From positions 79,018,594-79,082,593 of the forward strand of contig NC_030808.1 in assembly GCF_001704415.2 (NCBI RefSeq): a stretch of 64,000 nucleotides of DNA, written 5' to 3'. The DNA is from Capra hircus. Lineage: Eukaryota; Chordata; Mammalia; Artiodactyla; Bovidae. This document shows positions 10,991-21,425 of this stretch, one piece after another. The notes beneath the pieces are model-generated. The model was given only the letters and a program-made list of their open reading frames with translations. It ran no database searches and was not told where the DNA came from. Every line of letters starts with the position of its first letter. Position 1 is the stretch's first letter. Position numbers and translations under genes: made by a program.

Positions 10991-11757
10991 TAAATACAGA
11001 AAAAGCATTTGGTAGTTAGTAAGATTTTTAAAAGACAAGTGACCAACCAGGAAAAAAATATCTGCAAGTCACATATCTGTCAAAGAATACCTAGAATATA
11101 TGTAGATACCTCAAAACTCAACAGTTAAAAAACAAGCAACCTAATTTGTAATCAGCAAAGGCAAGAAGCGACATTTTGTCAAAGAATATGTACAGATGAC
11201 AAGTGAAAACGCAGAAAGATAATTCAACATCATTAGAGATCAGGGAAATGCAAGTTAAAAGCACGTGAGATATCACTCTACACCTATCAGAGTGGCTGAA
11301 ATAACAAAAATTAGCAACCACACAAAGTGCTAGCACGTATGTGTGAAACTGGTTCCCTCATACGTCATTGGTGGGAATGTAAAATGGTATCAGCTCTCTG
11401 GAAAATAGTTTGGTTGTATTTTAAAAAAGGAGTAAATATACAAGACCAAGCAACCCAGCAGTCTCACTCCTGACTATTTAACCCAGAGAGAGAAAGATTT
11501 ATACTCACACAAAATTCTGTCCATGACTGGTTTATAGCAAATGTTTACAACTTCCATAAACTGAAAACAACTCAAATGTCTTTCAATGGGAGGATAGACT
11601 GTGGTACATTCATACATGAAATACTACTCAGCAATGGAAAGGAATTAACTTGATACACACAACCTGGATGAATCTTCTGGTAGAATTATCTTGATAGGAA
11701 AAAGTGAATTCCAAAGAGTTACATACGGTGATTTTATTCCTAACTGACAAGATTTTA

Positions 11758-12050
11758 TTTTATTATTTTTAAAAGTTTTCATTGGAGGGTAGTTGCTTTA
11801 CACTGCTGTGTCAGTTTCTGCTGTACAGCAAAGTGAATCAGTCGTATGTGTACATCCATCCCCTCTTGTTTTGGTTTCCTTCCCATTTAGGTCACCACAG
11901 AGTACTGAGCAGAGTCCTCTGTGCTATACAGCAGGTTCTCATCAGTTATTTATTTTGTGCATAGCAGTGTATATATACGTCAGTCCCAACCTCCCAGTTC
12001 ATCCTATGCCCCCACCTTCCTCCTTGGTATCCATACATCTGTTCCCTACA
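11758..12050 (-). mobile_element. 5'-truncated L1 3' end, antisense, with 19-bp TSD
   Basis: The insert starts on the left with a T-rich tail and continues with the antisense L1 3' UTR pattern common in artiodactyls: 'ctgtacagcaaagtgaatcag', 'cacagagtactgagcagagt', 'cagcaggttctcatcagtt', 'ccatacatctgttccctac'. It is flanked by the perfect duplication cctaactgacaagatttta at 11739-11757 and 12051-12069. The host is the sense L1, so this is a later insertion in opposite orientation. Confidence 0.93.
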
Positions 12051-12208
12051 CCTAACTGACAAGATTTTAGAAATGGAGAACAGAATGGTGGTTAACAGGG
12101 ATTAAGGGGGGCGGGGTGGGTGGGGATGGATTTGTCTATAAGTGTGCAACATGAGAGATCCTGGCAGAGATGGAAATATTCTCCTTCTTGACTTATTAAC
12201 ATCAATAT

Positions 12209-12425
12209 GTTTGTGTGTGTGTGTTCAGTTGTTTAGTCGTGTCCAACTCTTTGTGACTCCATGGACTGTAGCCTGCCAGGCTCCTCCGTCCGTGGGATTT
12301 TTCAGGCAAGAATACTGGAATGAGTTGCCATTTCCTTCTCCAGGAAATCATCCAGACCCAAGGATCGAACACATGTCTCCTGCATTAGCAGGTGGATTCT
12401 TTACTGCTGAGCCAACGAGGAAACC
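12209..12425 (-). mobile_element. Bov-tA SINE, antisense, with 15-bp TSD
   Basis: The left end is a (GT)n tail, followed by 'cagttgtttagtcgtgtccaac', the body, and the head end 'ttctttactgctgagccaac'. It is flanked by tattaacatcaatat at 12194-12208 and 12426-12440, an exact match. The host is the L1 3' UTR. Confidence 0.95.
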
Positions 12426-12560
12426 TATTAACATCAATATATTCATTGTGATATGTACCATAGTTCTGCAAGATGTTAACACTGAGGGGGAAGGACAGAC
12501 AGGCTCTTTCTGCATTATTTCTTATAACTACATATGAATCTATGAGTATCTAAACATAAA

Positions 12561-13500
12561 TTCTTAATTAAAAAGAGTAGTTCAGAGGAGACTCAAACTT
12601 GGATGCTGATAGTGCTGATGGGGTCTGTTTTAGGGGAGGGGATGGACTGAGGTTGTTCGTGTGACTCCGCTGGTTCAGCATCTGTATTGTTTGCTCCCTT
12701 GCTTGATAAAGAGAACGGTGAAGGACTTCTCCACTTAGTGTCCATTACTGACTTGGAGTATTATCCTGTTTTCATCTACTTCAATGACTTTTGGAGGCAA
12801 ATCAAAGACACATTCATGAGAGCCTTTGAGGGGCCAAACTGGCTTCACAGTGGTCTCAGTGTTCAAAGTTGAAGAAGTCACACAAAGAAATTTTCTAAAA
12901 TTCTCCAAGCCAGTAAAGAGGTGGTAGTGGAGGCAGAAGGGGCATGAATTCTATATGTTTGCCTTATATATGAGCAATTATATATGAGCTTACTGATTTG
13001 ATTGGTAAGCCAATCAAATTAATAGAGAGAAAGAACAAGAAGTGAGGGAATATCAGCTTCTAGAGCGATTGGGAGGTCTTCCTCTCCCCTCTCCTTCACA
13101 GCCATGTCCATACCCGCATGCACGCTCCACCCTCAAGGACGAATCAAGGTCAAAAGTAAGGGCATTATGGAGGCCTGTTGCAGGAGCCTGTTAGGGAGCT
13201 GTTGCAGGGTCAAGCTGATGGCTTGGATGTTCTATCCTTGCTGCTTGGGAGGGGGTTCCACTTGGAAGGTGACTGCTCTGGGGAGGCCTGGGGAAGGAAG
13301 GCTCAGTGGGAATTGTCGTGCTTTCAGCCTGTAGATGGGGTGTGAGGAGGCCGGAGGAGTGGCCCAGCTCAATGGCAACTAACAGGGGTCCAGGGCTCAG
13401 GCTTGTGGCAATAACCTGCTGTTCTGCCTGACTTTGCTGTTGTATGGCACCCTCAGGAAGAGGCCAGGGCAGCTGGTTTGGATCTTGGATCAGAATTCCA
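12561..13500. other. Unassigned DNA
   Basis: No recognised family. The minus-strand 121-codon frame at 13191-13556 runs through the GA/CT tract and is low-complexity (serine/leucine/proline). The 76-codon plus frame has no motif. Confidence 0.4.
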
Positions 13501-13504
13501 GATC

Positions 13505-13680
13505 TGAGAGAGAGAGAGAGAGAGGAGGGGGAGAGGAAAGGAGGAAAGAGAGACACACAGAGAGAGGTGGCGGGGAGGAGAGGAGGGGAGAGAGAGAGGC
13601 AAACAAGGGAACAGAATATGGCCCTTTTCCCCTTTCTCTTTCTTTCCTCGTGCCTCTCACTGTCCCTTTCTCTTCCTGAC
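13505..13680. repeat. Purine tract followed by pyrimidine tract
   Basis: 13505-13610 is almost all purine on the plus strand ((GA)n at 13506-13524, then GGA/GAGA variants, broken by a short ACACAC). 13621-13678 is almost all pyrimidine. The two arms are partly complementary. Confidence 0.9.
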
Positions 13681-14007
13681 CTTAATCCCCTTTACTTGCT
13701 TTTGTTGTTGTTCTCGTTTGCATTTTATGGTTTACTTGTCTAGTTCTATTTTAGTTTGGTCTCCTTTGTGTGGTTGGTTTGGTTTTGGTTTTGAGTGAAT
13801 TATAGCAGGTTCTCCAAGTCTGTGCCAAGCCTTTATAATGGCCTCCACGATGTGTCCCCAACCTCCACTCCCTCCTACCTCCCCGCTGGCCCTCCAGTGC
13901 AGCCACAGCTGACTCCTTACTGTTCCTTGTGCATGCTAGGAAGGTACTCTGTCAGAGTGCCGGCACTTGCTTTCCTTTTTCTGTTGTTGAACCCCTACCC
14001 CCAACTT
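13681..14007. other. Unassigned DNA, T/G-rich start
   Basis: 13690-13800 has repeated TTG/TTTG motifs ('ggttggtttggttttggttttg'-like). After that no family is recognised. Confidence 0.4.
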
Positions 14008-14214
14008 CAGGCTTCCCAGGTGGTGCTCATGGTACAGAACCTGCCTGCCAATGCAGGAGATTTTATAAGAGACACAGATTCGATCCCTGGGTTGGGAAGA
14101 TCTCCTGGAGGAGGGCATGGCAACCCACTCTAATCTTCTTGCTTAGAGAATCCCATGGACAGAGGAGCCTGGCGGGCTATGGTCCATAGGTTTACAAAGA
14201 ATTGGACACAACTA
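14008..14214 (+). mobile_element. Bov-tA SINE (first of two in tandem)
   Basis: Head 'ggcttcccaggtggtgctcatggta', B-box-like 'gattcgatccctggg', body 'ggcaacccactctaatcttcttgc' and end 'aattggacacaactaa'. A small insertion ('ttttataagaga') follows the anticodon-arm region. Confidence 0.92.
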
Positions 14215-14445
14215 AAGGCGGCTCAGATGGTAAAGCGTCTGCCTACAATGCAGAAGACCCGGGTTCAATCCCTGGGTCGGGAAGATCCCCTGGAGAAGGA
14301 CATGGCACCCCACTCCAGTACTCTTGCCTGGAAAATCCCATGGATGTAGGAGCCTGGTAGGCTACTGTTCATGGGGTTGCAAAGAGTCGGACATGACTGA
14401 GTGACTTCACTTTCACTTTCACTTTCAAAGCAACTGAACTGAACC
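14215..14445 (+). mobile_element. Bov-tA SINE (second of two in tandem)
   Basis: It begins within the head ('ggctcagatggtaaagcg'), lacking the usual 'gggcttcc' start, and continues through 'ttcaatccctgggtcggg' and 'catgactgagtgacttcac' to a (TTTCAC)n-like end at 14406-14428. Closer to consensus than its neighbour. Confidence 0.93.
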
Positions 14446-14760
14446 CCCAACTCCATATATCTTCATGGCTTATTTGTTCACCTCCTCAGGTCTTGACTTG
14501 AACACAACATTTCAAGGAGATGGTTACCGAACACCAATCAACACTTTTTTATCTTTTACTTTCTTTCTTTAAAGCTTGTATAACTCTCTAACATATTCTG
14601 TGTTTTGTTTTTAGCTCAGTTACTTTCTGAGTGCCTCAATTAGAATGGAAGTTTCAGGAAGGCAGAGCTTTTGTTCATTTTGATCACTACTGAACACACC
14701 TCCAAGAGAGTGTGGTCCATAAATTTCTGATCAATGAATGATGGGAATAAGGGAGAGAAT
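14446..14760 (+). mobile_element. L2 LINE 3' end, sense
   Basis: Sense L2 3' pattern: 'ggcttatttgttcacctcctcagg', then 'ttagaatggaagtttcaggaaggcagagcttttgttcattttgatcactactgaaca' and the terminal 'ataaatttctgatcaatgaatgatg'. Confidence 0.6.
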
Positions 14761-14841
14761 GAAATTCTTTCTGGTGCTCAGAAGACATATGCATATATAT
14801 ATATATATTTTTAATTAAATAGATCATTAATTAATTTAATA

Positions 14842-15222
14842 CTTTGTTCTTGTTCAGTCACTACATCATGTCCAACTCTTTGTGACCCCATGGACCGCAG
14901 CACAACAGGTTTCCCTGGACTTCACCATCTCCTGAAGTTTGCTTTAACTCATGTCCATTGAGTCAGTGATACCATCCAACCATCTTATCCTCTGTCTCCC
15001 CTTCTCCTCCTGCCCTCAATCTTTCCCAGCATCAGGGTCTTTTCAAATGAGCCAACTGTTCACATCAAGTGGCCAGAGTTGTGGAGCTTCAGCTTCAGCA
15101 TCAGTCCTTCCAATGAATATTCAGAGTTGATTCCCTTTAAGATTAACTGGTTTGATCTCCCTGTAGTCCAAGAGACTCTCAAGAGTCTTCTCTAGCACCA
15201 CAATTCAAAAGCATCAATATAT
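14842..15222 (-). mobile_element. BovB LINE 3' fragment, antisense, old
   Basis: Begins with the 3' end 'gttcagtcactacatcatgtccaac' and extends into the C-terminal coding part ('accatctcctgaagtttgc', 'ccaaccatcttatcctctgtc', 'caagagactctcaagagtcttctctagcacc'). Several indels and CpG losses make it older than the 17.6 kb copy. A (TTTA)n stretch at 15229-15254 follows its 5'-truncated end. Confidence 0.9.
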
Positions 15223-15229
15223 TTAAAAC

Positions 15230-16035
15230 AAATTAGTTTATTTATTTATTTATTAAACATCTGCAACCTTGAAAAGAACCTTGGACAGGAGACTGAAGCG
15301 TTGGTGACAGTTCTGGCATCTTTAAAACAGATTTGATGGGGAAGAAGCTTTCCATTTCCCTGCCTTGGTATCTGCTCTTATAAAATAGGTATAATATTCC
15401 CTTTGTACCTTACAGGATTATCATGAGAATCAAATAGATTATTGGACAAGGGCAAAAACTAAAAGGCAAATCACACATACACTCAAACTTCTGCAGGGAT
15501 AAAAGAGTTATATTAATGTTTAGTTATCACACATGAAAGAATTCAGAATGTGATCTTCCTTATCCTAATGGTGATGGAAGCACATACTACGACAAGAGAG
15601 CTGGGTATTCTGGAGGACTTAATCTTCACGTGATACTGTGAGGCTGTTTGAGGAACTTATCTTACGAAACCCAAGTGTTATTTGGGAGCTTATCAGGAAT
15701 GTTTTATGAGAGGAAAGGAGAGCAGAGCCTAGCTGTGTCATGGAATATTCCTTCCTTTCTTCCATTACCCCAAGCCCTGTGCTGTTGCATTTCTTGCTGT
15801 GTATTATTGACAGAGGAAATGCTGATTCATGGGTCTGAGTTACAGGAAACTTTGTTTCCTGGTGAAGAAACAAGCCTGGCGGTGCTGCCAGCACCCTCCT
15901 CTGCCAATTTCTGCCACAGGCCCTTCTCCCAGGCCTGCACCGGACTGACGGACAAGAGACAGAGCCAATTTGTGCTTAAGCAATGAAGTCACTTTCCCTT
16001 GCCAGTGAGGTTAGCACCATGCCTCTCTAGACCCT
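15230..16035. other. Unassigned DNA
   Basis: No family recognised. Frames of 91 and 112 codons overlap each other on opposite strands at 15619-15986 without any motif. Confidence 0.4.
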
Positions 16036-16039
16036 TCAG

Positions 16040-16295
16040 CTCTGACCCCAGGATACCTTTCCAGTTCAGCTCCCTCACTCCCTCCTCACATGCTGAACTG
16101 TGGCCACACATGACTACTCCAGGTGCTTTGCAAACACCATGTATTTTCCAGTCTCAGTGCTTTGGCTCAGGATGTGCCCTGCCTGGAATGGCCCCGACCC
16201 AGTGTCGGCTCACTGAAATCCTACCCATGCTTCTATCCCGCTCAGTGGTGACCTGCAATGTGACACCTGCTGGCTTTCTTTGTCTTTGTTTTTAT
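16040..16295 (+). mobile_element. L2 LINE remnant, sense
   Basis: Shows 'ctgaactgtggccacacatgactactccagg', 'ctttggctcaggatgtgccctgcctggaatggcc', and 'ctcactgaaatcctacccatgcttc', the recurrent sense L2 blocks near its 3' end. Confidence 0.6.
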
Positions 16296-16299
16296 TCTT

Positions 16300-16445
16300 C
16301 TTAGTAGGATATTTTCTAATATGCAGGTAAGTGGACAGAGCTGTGTGGTGACATTCTGTGTACCCATCTCCCAGCTTCAACAGTGACCTGATTTCTTTTA
16401 AATAGTACCTGATCCCTCCATCTTTGAGCTCTTTTAGTAGATCTT
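16300..16445. mobile_element. L1-like scrap
   Basis: 'tgtgtacccatctcccagcttcaacagtgacctg' is a motif shared with old L1 3' regions. Too short and divergent for subfamily or boundaries. Confidence 0.4.
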
Positions 16446-17485
16446 ATGTTCTGTGCTTAACCCATATTTGCTGAATTGAAGGAAAAGAAAATGAATCTGC
16501 GGACTTAGAATGCTCTGTTTAACCAACTACCACAAAGGGGTAACTGAGGCCCAACGAAGTGAAGTGAATCACTCAATGTCATAAAATAGGGAGCAGCAAG
16601 CTGAGGCCAGAGTCTTCTGAAGGACCTCATAGCCTAATTGGAAGATGTACATACTACCGTATCTCAAGTAGCATAACAAGTACACGCTACAGGATCTTGG
16701 GCACTATAGGAGTTCAGGTTAAGTGACTAGTAAGTATGTGTTGAATGAATAAATTAGTCCTCTATCCAATTGATTAATAAGATGACCTCTTAAGCTTTGC
16801 ATGGAGCAGCCCCTCTCCATGCTATAATCTGATGTCAGCATGCTGAAGGTATTGGAAATATCTGTCTTAAATGGAGAGAAGAGCAGTCTAATTCTAAAGA
16901 ACACTAAGAATCTGTGAAAAGTTTAAATTATAAATATTCTAAAACAAATTCTGTATTATTACTACACAGATTAGAGAGTAGGTACTCTGTGTCTGAGGAA
17001 ACTAAATGATCCTCGGTTAGCTTGGACTAGAAAGGAGGAAGAGAAATTAAGAGAGTCTTAAGTTTTGTGACTTGGAGTACTTGTGCCTTTGGTAATTTGA
17101 GAGAAAGGCAGGAAGAGAAAGCGTGGAAAGATAAAGCAAGAACTAAAAAGCCAATTGGGGAATAATGGCACTTTTTCATCTTGATCCAGACTGAGCTCAA
17201 ACCTGGATTTTGGAAGAACAGCAAGAGTTCATCTGGATGTGCTGCTGAGGCACCCTGATTTTACCATGTCAAAATGGAAGGAAGCATCTGGTCATCAGCC
17301 AAGAAGCCACTGGGGTGAAAAATAGAAAATGTGTATGGATTTTCCTCATAAAATTAAATTAAAACACAATTTGAGATCCTTTCCTTGAAAATAATCTTTT
17401 GAATCAAATTCTTTCTAAAGGTCATGTATAATCAGTGCATAATTCCTGCCTTTCCTCCTTGGTAAGGCAAACTGGGGGTGGGGGA
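16446..17485. other. Unassigned DNA with a MIR scrap
   Basis: 16535-16620 ('caaaggggtaactgaggcccaacgaagtg..gccagagtcttc') fits minus-strand MIR. The rest is unrecognised. Confidence 0.4.
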
Positions 17486-17488
17486 AGG

Positions 17489-17562
17489 ACAGAGGAGCCT
17501 GGGGGGCTACAGTCCATGGGGTCTCAAAGAGGTGGACGCGACAGAGCAACTAACAAGCAACA
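17489..17562 (+). mobile_element. Bov-tA 3' fragment
   Basis: Only the body end is present: 'ggacagaggagcctggggggctacagtccatggggtctcaaagaggtggacgcg' in outline. The head is absent. It stands about 60 bases upstream of the BovB insertion. Confidence 0.85.
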
Positions 17563-17623
17563 CAAGGTTACTGGGGTCCAGTGAGTGTTGGAGCTGGTGG
17601 GGATGGGTCATAGCTGTTGACAG

Positions 17624-18850
17624 CTAGTAAAGTAATGCTCAAAATTCTCCAAGCCAGGCTTCAACAATATGTGAACTGTGAACTTCCAAATGTTTAAGCT
17701 TGTTTTAGAAAAGGCAGAGGAACCAGAGATCAAATTGCCAACATCCGTTGGATCATTGAAAAAGCAAGAGAGTTCCAGAAAAACATCTATTTCTGCTTCA
17801 TTGACTATGCCAAAGCCTTTGACTGTGTGGAAAATTCTGAAAGAGATGGGCATACCAAACCACCTGACCTGCCTCTTGAGAGACCTGTATGCTGGTCAGG
17901 AACAAACAGTTAGAACCGGACATGGAACAACAGACTGGTTCCAAATAGGAAAAGGGGTACATCAAGGCTGTATATTGCCACCCTGCTTATTTAACTTATA
18001 TGCAGAGTACATCATGAGAAACGCTGGGCTGGAGGAAGCACAAGCTGGAATCAAGATTGCCGGGAGAAATATCAATAACCTCAGATATGCAGATGACACC
18101 ACTCTTATGGCAGAAAGTGAAGAGGAGCTAAAAAGCCTCTTGATGAAAGTGAAAGAGGAGAGTGAAGAAGTTGGCTTAAAACTCAGCATTCAGAAAACGA
18201 AGATCATGGCATCTGGTCCCATCACTTCATGGCAAATAGATGGGGAAACAGTGGAAACAGTGTCAGACTTTATTTTGGGGGGATCCAAAATTACTGCAGA
18301 TGGTGACTGCAGCCATGAAATTAAAAGATGCTTACTCCTGAGAAGAAAAGTTATGATCAATCTAGACACTATATTCAAAAGCAGAGACATTACTTTGTCA
18401 ACAAATGTCCATCTAGTCAAGGCTATGGTTTTTCCAGTGGTCATGTATGGATGTGAAAGTTGGACTATAAAGAAAGCTGAGCACCGAGGAATTGATGCTT
18501 CTAAACTGTGGTGCTGGAGAGTCCCTTGGACTGAAAGGAGATCCAACCAGTCCATTCTAAAGGAGATCAGTCCTGGGTGTTCTTTGGAAGGACTGATGCT
18601 AAAGCTGAAACTCCAGTACTTTGGCCACCTCATGCGAAGAGTTGAGTCATTTGAAAAGACCCTGATGCTGGGAGGGATTGAGGGCAGGAGGAGAAGGGGA
18701 CGACAGAGAATGAGATGGCTGGATGGCATCACAGACTCGATGGACATGAGTTTGAGTAAAGTCCGGGAGTTGGTGATGGACAGGGAGGCCTGGCATGGTG
18801 CAGTCCATGAGGTCGCAAAGAGTCGGATAAGACTGAGTGACTGAACTGAG
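17624..18850 (+). mobile_element. BovB LINE, 5'-truncated, RT domain to 3' end
   Basis: The element starts inside the RT coding region ('gctagtaaagtaatgctcaaaattctcc') and runs to the 3' terminus ('gagtgactgaactgag'). It lacks the endonuclease and all of the 5' part, as expected from incomplete target-primed reverse transcription. It keeps many CpG dinucleotides and few indels, so it is the least decayed BovB here. No poly-A tail is present; BovB elements end without one. No convincing target-site duplication was found. Confidence 0.95.
17678..18844 (+). pseudogene. BovB ORF fragment: reverse transcriptase core and C-terminal part
   Basis: A 388-codon open frame. Residues 1-49 ('MNFQMFKLVLEKAEEP...') are out of the BovB frame. 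From residue 50 ('VWKILKEMG') the frame is correct: GVHQGCILPPCLFNLY at 93-108, catalytic RYADDTTLMAES at 136-147, 'VFPVVMYGCESWTIKKAEHR' at 251-270, and the terminal basic region 'RRRRGRQRMRWLDG' at 337-350. The switch near base 17830 fits loss of about 17 bases between short direct repeats ('tgtgg'); this is inferred from the family's usual sequence. A further in-frame loss of about four residues sits at 280-281. No endonuclease, promoter or native start is present, so it is not a working gene. The 249-codon minus-strand frame at 18190-18939 is its shadow. Confidence 0.93.
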
Positions 18851-19240
18851 GGGAGAGAACTGTAGGGGGCTCTGACCAGGCACCTAGCAGGCACTCCTTC
18901 TGCACTGTCTCGTTGGCCCATGAAAACGGTGGCAGTCACACCATCACCTAGGTCCCAGGGAGGTTCTAAAGGTCACCCAAGTTAGAGAAGGTCATTTGCA
19001 GGCTGTGAAGTGCCTCACAAAGGTCATGACATCTGCATATATGAGACGCACAGGAGTAGTCATCTGATGTCCGTGAAGATGTCACCCAGAGGCAAGAGGG
19101 GAGGAGAAGGAGATGAGATAAAGAAGACTTGTTAGCATCCTGGGCTCACAGTTTCACCACAGTGTGAGCTAGAGACCGGGTGAGAACGTAGGAGGGAATT
19201 CTGAAATCGTGTCCCTTTTCTGTGTTTGTCTCTCTCTGCT
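18851..19240. other. Unassigned DNA
   Basis: No family or motif recognised in these 390 bases. Confidence 0.4.
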
Positions 19241-19253
19241 GGTGTCCCTGTGA

Positions 19254-19474
19254 CTGCGTGTGCATCTGTGTTCAGCTGTCTGGCTCCTTGCAATCCTATG
19301 GACTGCAGCCTGCCAGGCTTCTCTGTTCATGAGATTCTCCAGGCAAGAAGATTGGGGTGGGTTGCCATTTCTTCCTCCAGGGGACGTTTTTGACCCAGAG
19401 GTCAAACGTGTGTCTCCTGCATCTCCTGCAGTGGCAGCAGATTCCTTACCACTGAGTCACCTGAGACACCACCA
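19254..19474 (-). mobile_element. Bov-tA SINE, antisense
   Basis: 'tgttcagctgtctggctcc', 'ggactgcagcctgccaggcttc', 'tccttaccactgagtcacc' in order. Probable target-site duplication gtgtccctgtga (19242-19253) and gcgtccttgtga (19475-19486), 10 of 12 identical, indicating an old insertion. Confidence 0.92.
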
Positions 19475-19486
19475 GCGTCCTTGTGA

Positions 19487-19935
19487 AGTCTCTTTAAAGT
19501 GTTGGCATGAACAGCTTGTGTACCTATTTGAGAAGCAGCAAGTCAAGGGGAGGGTACTCAGGAGGAGGCGGAGTAGTGAACGATGTTTGCATTCTGTAGG
19601 TGGTCTGGAACTGTGGAGAAGGGAAAATGGATAGAATTTATGGATTCTATAGGGAGGAAAGTGGATTTTAGGTTTAATGGGAAAATGAATGGGGTGTTTT
19701 CCCACTTGGGCCATGAAAATCCATTCAAGTACAAGCAGGAACAAAACCACTGCTCAAAAGAGACCCATGATAGTCACCAAAGATAGATAGGATTCCACAA
19801 AAGCAGGTGATGGTTTGTTCTCTAAAATTCATGAGAATACACTTCCGTGCAAAGAAAAATGTCCCTCCTTCCATCCCACCACACACATGCTCATACACCT
19901 GCTTTATTTGCTTAATGAGTCTTTTTTCAGGGGAT
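19487..19935. other. Unassigned DNA
   Basis: No recognised family. Short frames only (the longest, 124 codons at 19260-19634, starts inside the SINE). Confidence 0.4.
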
Positions 19936-19939
19936 ATAA

Positions 19940-20169
19940 AAGTGTGAAAAGTGAAAGTGTTAGTCGTTCAGTCGTGTCCAGCTCTTTGGGACCCCATGGA
20001 CTGTAGCCTGCCAGGCTCCTCTGTCCATGGAATTTTCCAGACAAGAATGCTGGAATGGGTAGCCATTCCTTTCTCCAAGGAATCTTCCTTTCTCCTCACC
20101 CAGGAATTGAACCCGGGTCTCCTGCATTGCAGGCAAATTCTTTAGCGTCTGAGCCATCAGGGAAGCCCA
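19940..20169 (-). mobile_element. Bov-tA SINE, antisense
   Basis: Starts with the reversed tail 'gtgaaaagtgaaagtgttag', passes 'cagtcgtgtccagctc' and ends at the reversed head 'gagccatcagggaagccc'. It has a short internal insertion at about 20085-20100 ('cctttctcctca'). Confidence 0.95.
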
Positions 20170-21285
20170 AGGGTAAGTGTGCCCATAACTAAGCAACAAA
20201 TAACCATGACAATCTCCAGATGTGGCCGTTGGAACAGCTGATCTGAATCGAACACCACCAAGGAGCAGGGCGCTTGAGATATGCAACTGGAACGGAATCC
20301 AAGCCCTCAAAATACCAAGGCCTTAGCAAACTCCCGTGGTTTAGAGCCCTCACAGAGAAGAAGGAAAGGCAGGGCTTTCTTTTGACACCTATAAAAATTA
20401 TTCTTCTTCCACACCCTTTTTGCTAAGAGACAACAGCGTTTCCAAGTCCAACGCATTCATGGGGTGGCGTTAAGGGCACCGTCCTGTAGAGCCTGGAAGA
20501 TTTCCATTACAGAGCTCAGGTGAAGGTCTCGGGGCCCTGGGGGCTTGCATCACCCAGAGGGAGCTGGCAGGAAGAAAATGCTTTGGCTGTGCTGAGCAGA
20601 TCTCATTAGCAGCAGGGTTAATCCTGAGGTTAATGTATATTCGTTAGACTTTTTTGTTTCCTGGTGTCTTGTTTCCATTCCTAAGTGGAGAGTTGTTTCA
20701 TAGGCTTTGGCACAGGTTTATCTGCATTCTCACTGAAACTTAAGGGCAGTATGTGTGTGGAGGAAAACTTCTGAGGTCTTCTGGTAAAAGGACCATATCT
20801 GAGAGTTCAGGTTAGGTGATCAGTTTCAGAGAAGGTACGGAAAGAATGAAGAGTCTGCTGCTGTGTGTCTGAGAGCTAGTGAATAAGACACTCTCAGGGG
20901 ATACAGCCCTGTTGTAGTAATGGTTAATTTCAACTGTGTAGACAGCCTCCCTGTGGCCGACCTCAAACTACTGACATGGTCACTGACCGTGGAGCTGGGA
21001 AGAGATGTTAAGAATCAGCTTTGTGCCTCGGCGGGAGCCAACCCAGCATACCACCTGCCAGCAGTTAGAAAAGACATCGTAGAACTCGCTCAGAGGAGCA
21101 GGATGGTAGAACCCAGGATTGGAGAAGGCAGGTAGGTAGGCGTGGGTGCCAGCAATCCTGGCAGTGCATGAGAACAGGCAGGAGGTGACAGGCCGGGAGA
21201 CAGTCGGCACCAAGCCAGCAGTAATGGGTGGTCGTCCAAAGAAAACAGCTACTGCTCACTGAGCAAAACTGTGGATGAAATTCTC
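20170..21285. other. Unassigned DNA, possible conserved block at 20560-20680
   Basis: No repeat recognised. The 20560-20680 part holds closely spaced homeodomain-like sites (CATTAG, GTTAATCC, GGTTAATG) and looks non-repetitive. This is a weak hint of regulatory DNA only. Confidence 0.35.
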
Positions 21286-21289
21286 TGCA

Positions 21290-21425
21290 TTGTCACTAAT
21301 TCTCGTAGCATCTCTGTCAGGGTATTTTTATTCCCATTTTACAGATGAGGAAATTGAGGCCCAGAAAGATAAAATGGCTGGTCCTGTGAGACATGGTGGA
21401 GTGGGAAGTCAAATCTGAAATTAGT
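21290..21425 (-). mobile_element. MIR SINE, antisense
   Basis: Core 'tcccattttacagatgaggaaattgaggcccag' with a degraded flank ('attctcgtagcatctctgtcagg') gives minus-strand MIR. Confidence 0.8.

Larger units (their letters stand above)
10520..12560 (+). mobile_element. L1 LINE relic, sense, ORF2 to 3' end, split by three insertions
   Basis: Pieces at about 10520-10805, 10991-11757, 12070-12208 and 12441-12560 read in order through one sense L1. They include 'ccagatggtttcactgaagatttcc' (RT region), 'tatcactctacacctatcagagtggctgaaat', 'catacgtcattggtgggaatgtaaaatgg' and 'gaatactactcagcaatggaaaggaat' equivalents (ORF2 C-terminal end). The 3' UTR follows at 12070-12208, and an A-rich end with a potential signal lies near 12545. 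No frame is open. The inserts are listed separately. Confidence 0.85.

Noticed and set aside
18190..18939. 249-codon minus-strand open frame
   Set aside because: It is the antisense shadow of the BovB reverse-transcriptase sequence; BovB antisense is open by composition and similar shadows appear at 42593-43321 and 44188-44625.
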